A stretch of 64,000 nt of DNA from Escherichia ruysiae (GTDB lineage: Bacteria > Pseudomonadota > Gammaproteobacteria > Enterobacterales > Enterobacteriaceae), in contig NZ_JAVIWS010000001.1 in NCBI RefSeq assembly GCF_031323975.1, positions 1,984,001 to 2,048,000 on the forward strand, written 5' to 3'. Every line of letters starts with the position of its first letter. The stretch's first letter is position 1. Shown here in pieces: positions 63,366 through 64,000 of this stretch. The translations under genes were made by a program, and so were the position numbers. The notes under the pieces are model-generated. The model worked only from the letters and a program-made list of their open reading frames with translations. It ran no database searches and was not told where the DNA came from.

Positions 63366-64000
63366 ATGTCATTACTTGAATATATCAGTGATGAAGATCT
63401 TTTTAACGAAGTTGAAACCTTATTAACGAAAGCTAAAAAGAAAAAAGACGCCGCTGAGAAGACTTTTACCAGCAATGTGATTGACCCTTTTGGTGCACTT
63501 TTTGAAGCTCCGGGGTTCTCATCCCATGAAGAGTGGCGAAACTCCGAACTTGCACGACAACAGCAGAAAACCATTCAAAATCATGTTGGTACGTTTCACC
63601 AAAAAATTCTCGGCCATGTTGAAGGATGGAGGGATATGGGGATTGGTGGCATCGTTGATCTTCTCAACGAAGAAAGAAGAATCATCGCTGAGGTGAAAAA
63701 TAAATACTCAACGGTTACTGGCGGGGATTTAGCAGATAAATATAAAGGCTTAGATGAGTTGGTATCACCGAAACATAGCCGATTTAAGGATTACTGTGCG
63801 TACTTTGTTAATATAATCCCTCGTAAACCTATCAGATATAACAGCCCCTTTACCCCTTCCAATAAAGGTAGTGGTACTCTGTGTCCTTCGAACCCTAACA
63901 TTCGAATCATTGATGGTGCGAGTTTCTATGAGCTTGTCACTGGCAGACCAGATGCTCTGCAAGAACTCCATAGTGCTCTCCCTCACGCAATTGAGTATAT
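63366..64000 (+). CDS. Probable type II restriction endonuclease, Eco47II family (partial)
   Basis: The frame starts at ATG 63366, seven bases after GGAGA, and is open for 211 codons to the window edge. The sequence resembles the Eco47II restriction enzyme family (sites of the GGNCC type): conserved NVIDPFGALFE, RQQQKTIQNHVGTFHQKILG, and IVDLLNEERRIIAEVKNKYSTVTGG. The last supplies D98 and E109-V-K111, a PD-(D/E)XK catalytic core. YFVNIIPRKPIRYNSPFTPS and IDGASFYELVTG follow. Codon use is AT-rich, unlike argG, which suggests transfer. Family members are near 230-240 residues, so about 20-30 are missing. Identification is from memory of the family. Confidence 0.65.
   Translation, partial: MSLLEYISDEDLFNEVETLLTKAKKKKDAAEKTFTSNVIDPFGALFEAPGFSSHEEWRNSELARQQQKTIQNHVGTFHQKILGHVEGWRDMGIGGIVDLLNEERRIIAEVKNKYSTVTGGDLADKYKGLDELVSPKHSRFKDYCAYFVNIIPRKPIRYNSPFTPSNKGSGTLCPSNPNIRIIDGASFYELVTGRPDALQELHSALPHAIEY

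Overview
The window is a chromosomal segment of Escherichia coli that is not K-12. Nearly every protein is collinear with, and almost identical to, the K-12 stretch from yqjE to argG, with typical E. coli start codons, REP/BIME repeats and overlaps. All comparisons with K-12 here are from memory of its gene order and proteins, not from an alignment.

Layout. 1-4.6 kb: the end of yqjE, then yqjK, yqjF, yqjG, yhaH, the LysR regulator yhaJ, the pirin yhaK and small yhaL. 4.65-5.0 kb: a tandem BIME array. 5.0-7.7 kb: cyuA-cyuP (cysteine breakdown and uptake). 8-17.3 kb: the anaerobic serine/threonine operon tdcABCDEFG with divergent tdcR. 17.4-18.1 kb: rnpB (RNase P RNA) with tandem 121-bp copies of its 3' end. 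18.1-23.2 kb: galactarate genes garK, garR, garL and divergent garD, without garP. 23.3-24.1 kb: the prlF-yhaV toxin-antitoxin pair. 24.2-34.8 kb: the aga regulon for N-acetylgalactosamine and galactosamine, with two complete mannose-family PTS transporters (AgaVWE plus AgaF, and AgaBCD) but no agaA deacetylase. 34.8-46.8 kb: rsmI, lpoA, yraN, diaA, dolP, yraQ, yraR, yhbO, yhbP, yhbQ, yhbS and the oxygen-independent ubiquinone genes ubiT, ubiU, ubiV, then yhbW. 46.9-60.6 kb: mtr, deaD, yrbN, nlpI, pnp, rpsO, truB, rbfA, infB, nusA, rimP and initiator tRNA gene metY, a translation and RNA-decay cluster read on the minus strand. 61.0-62.3 kb: argG.

The main departures from K-12 are absences and insertions in accessory positions. 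yhaI, yhaB-yhaC, garP (only its last codons remain), agaA and the yraHIJK fimbrial genes are missing. agaW is full length and agaE and agaF are present, where K-12 has a deletion. A RIB/REP element splits the K-12-like 5' end of agaI.

The most foreign stretch is the last 1.6 kb. After argG there is about 1 kb of AT-rich, broken sequence with the tail of an IS3-family transposase. It is followed by an open gene running off the window edge whose product resembles Eco47II-family type II restriction endonucleases. This is the best candidate for an acquired restriction-modification system; its methyltransferase, if present, lies beyond base 64000.
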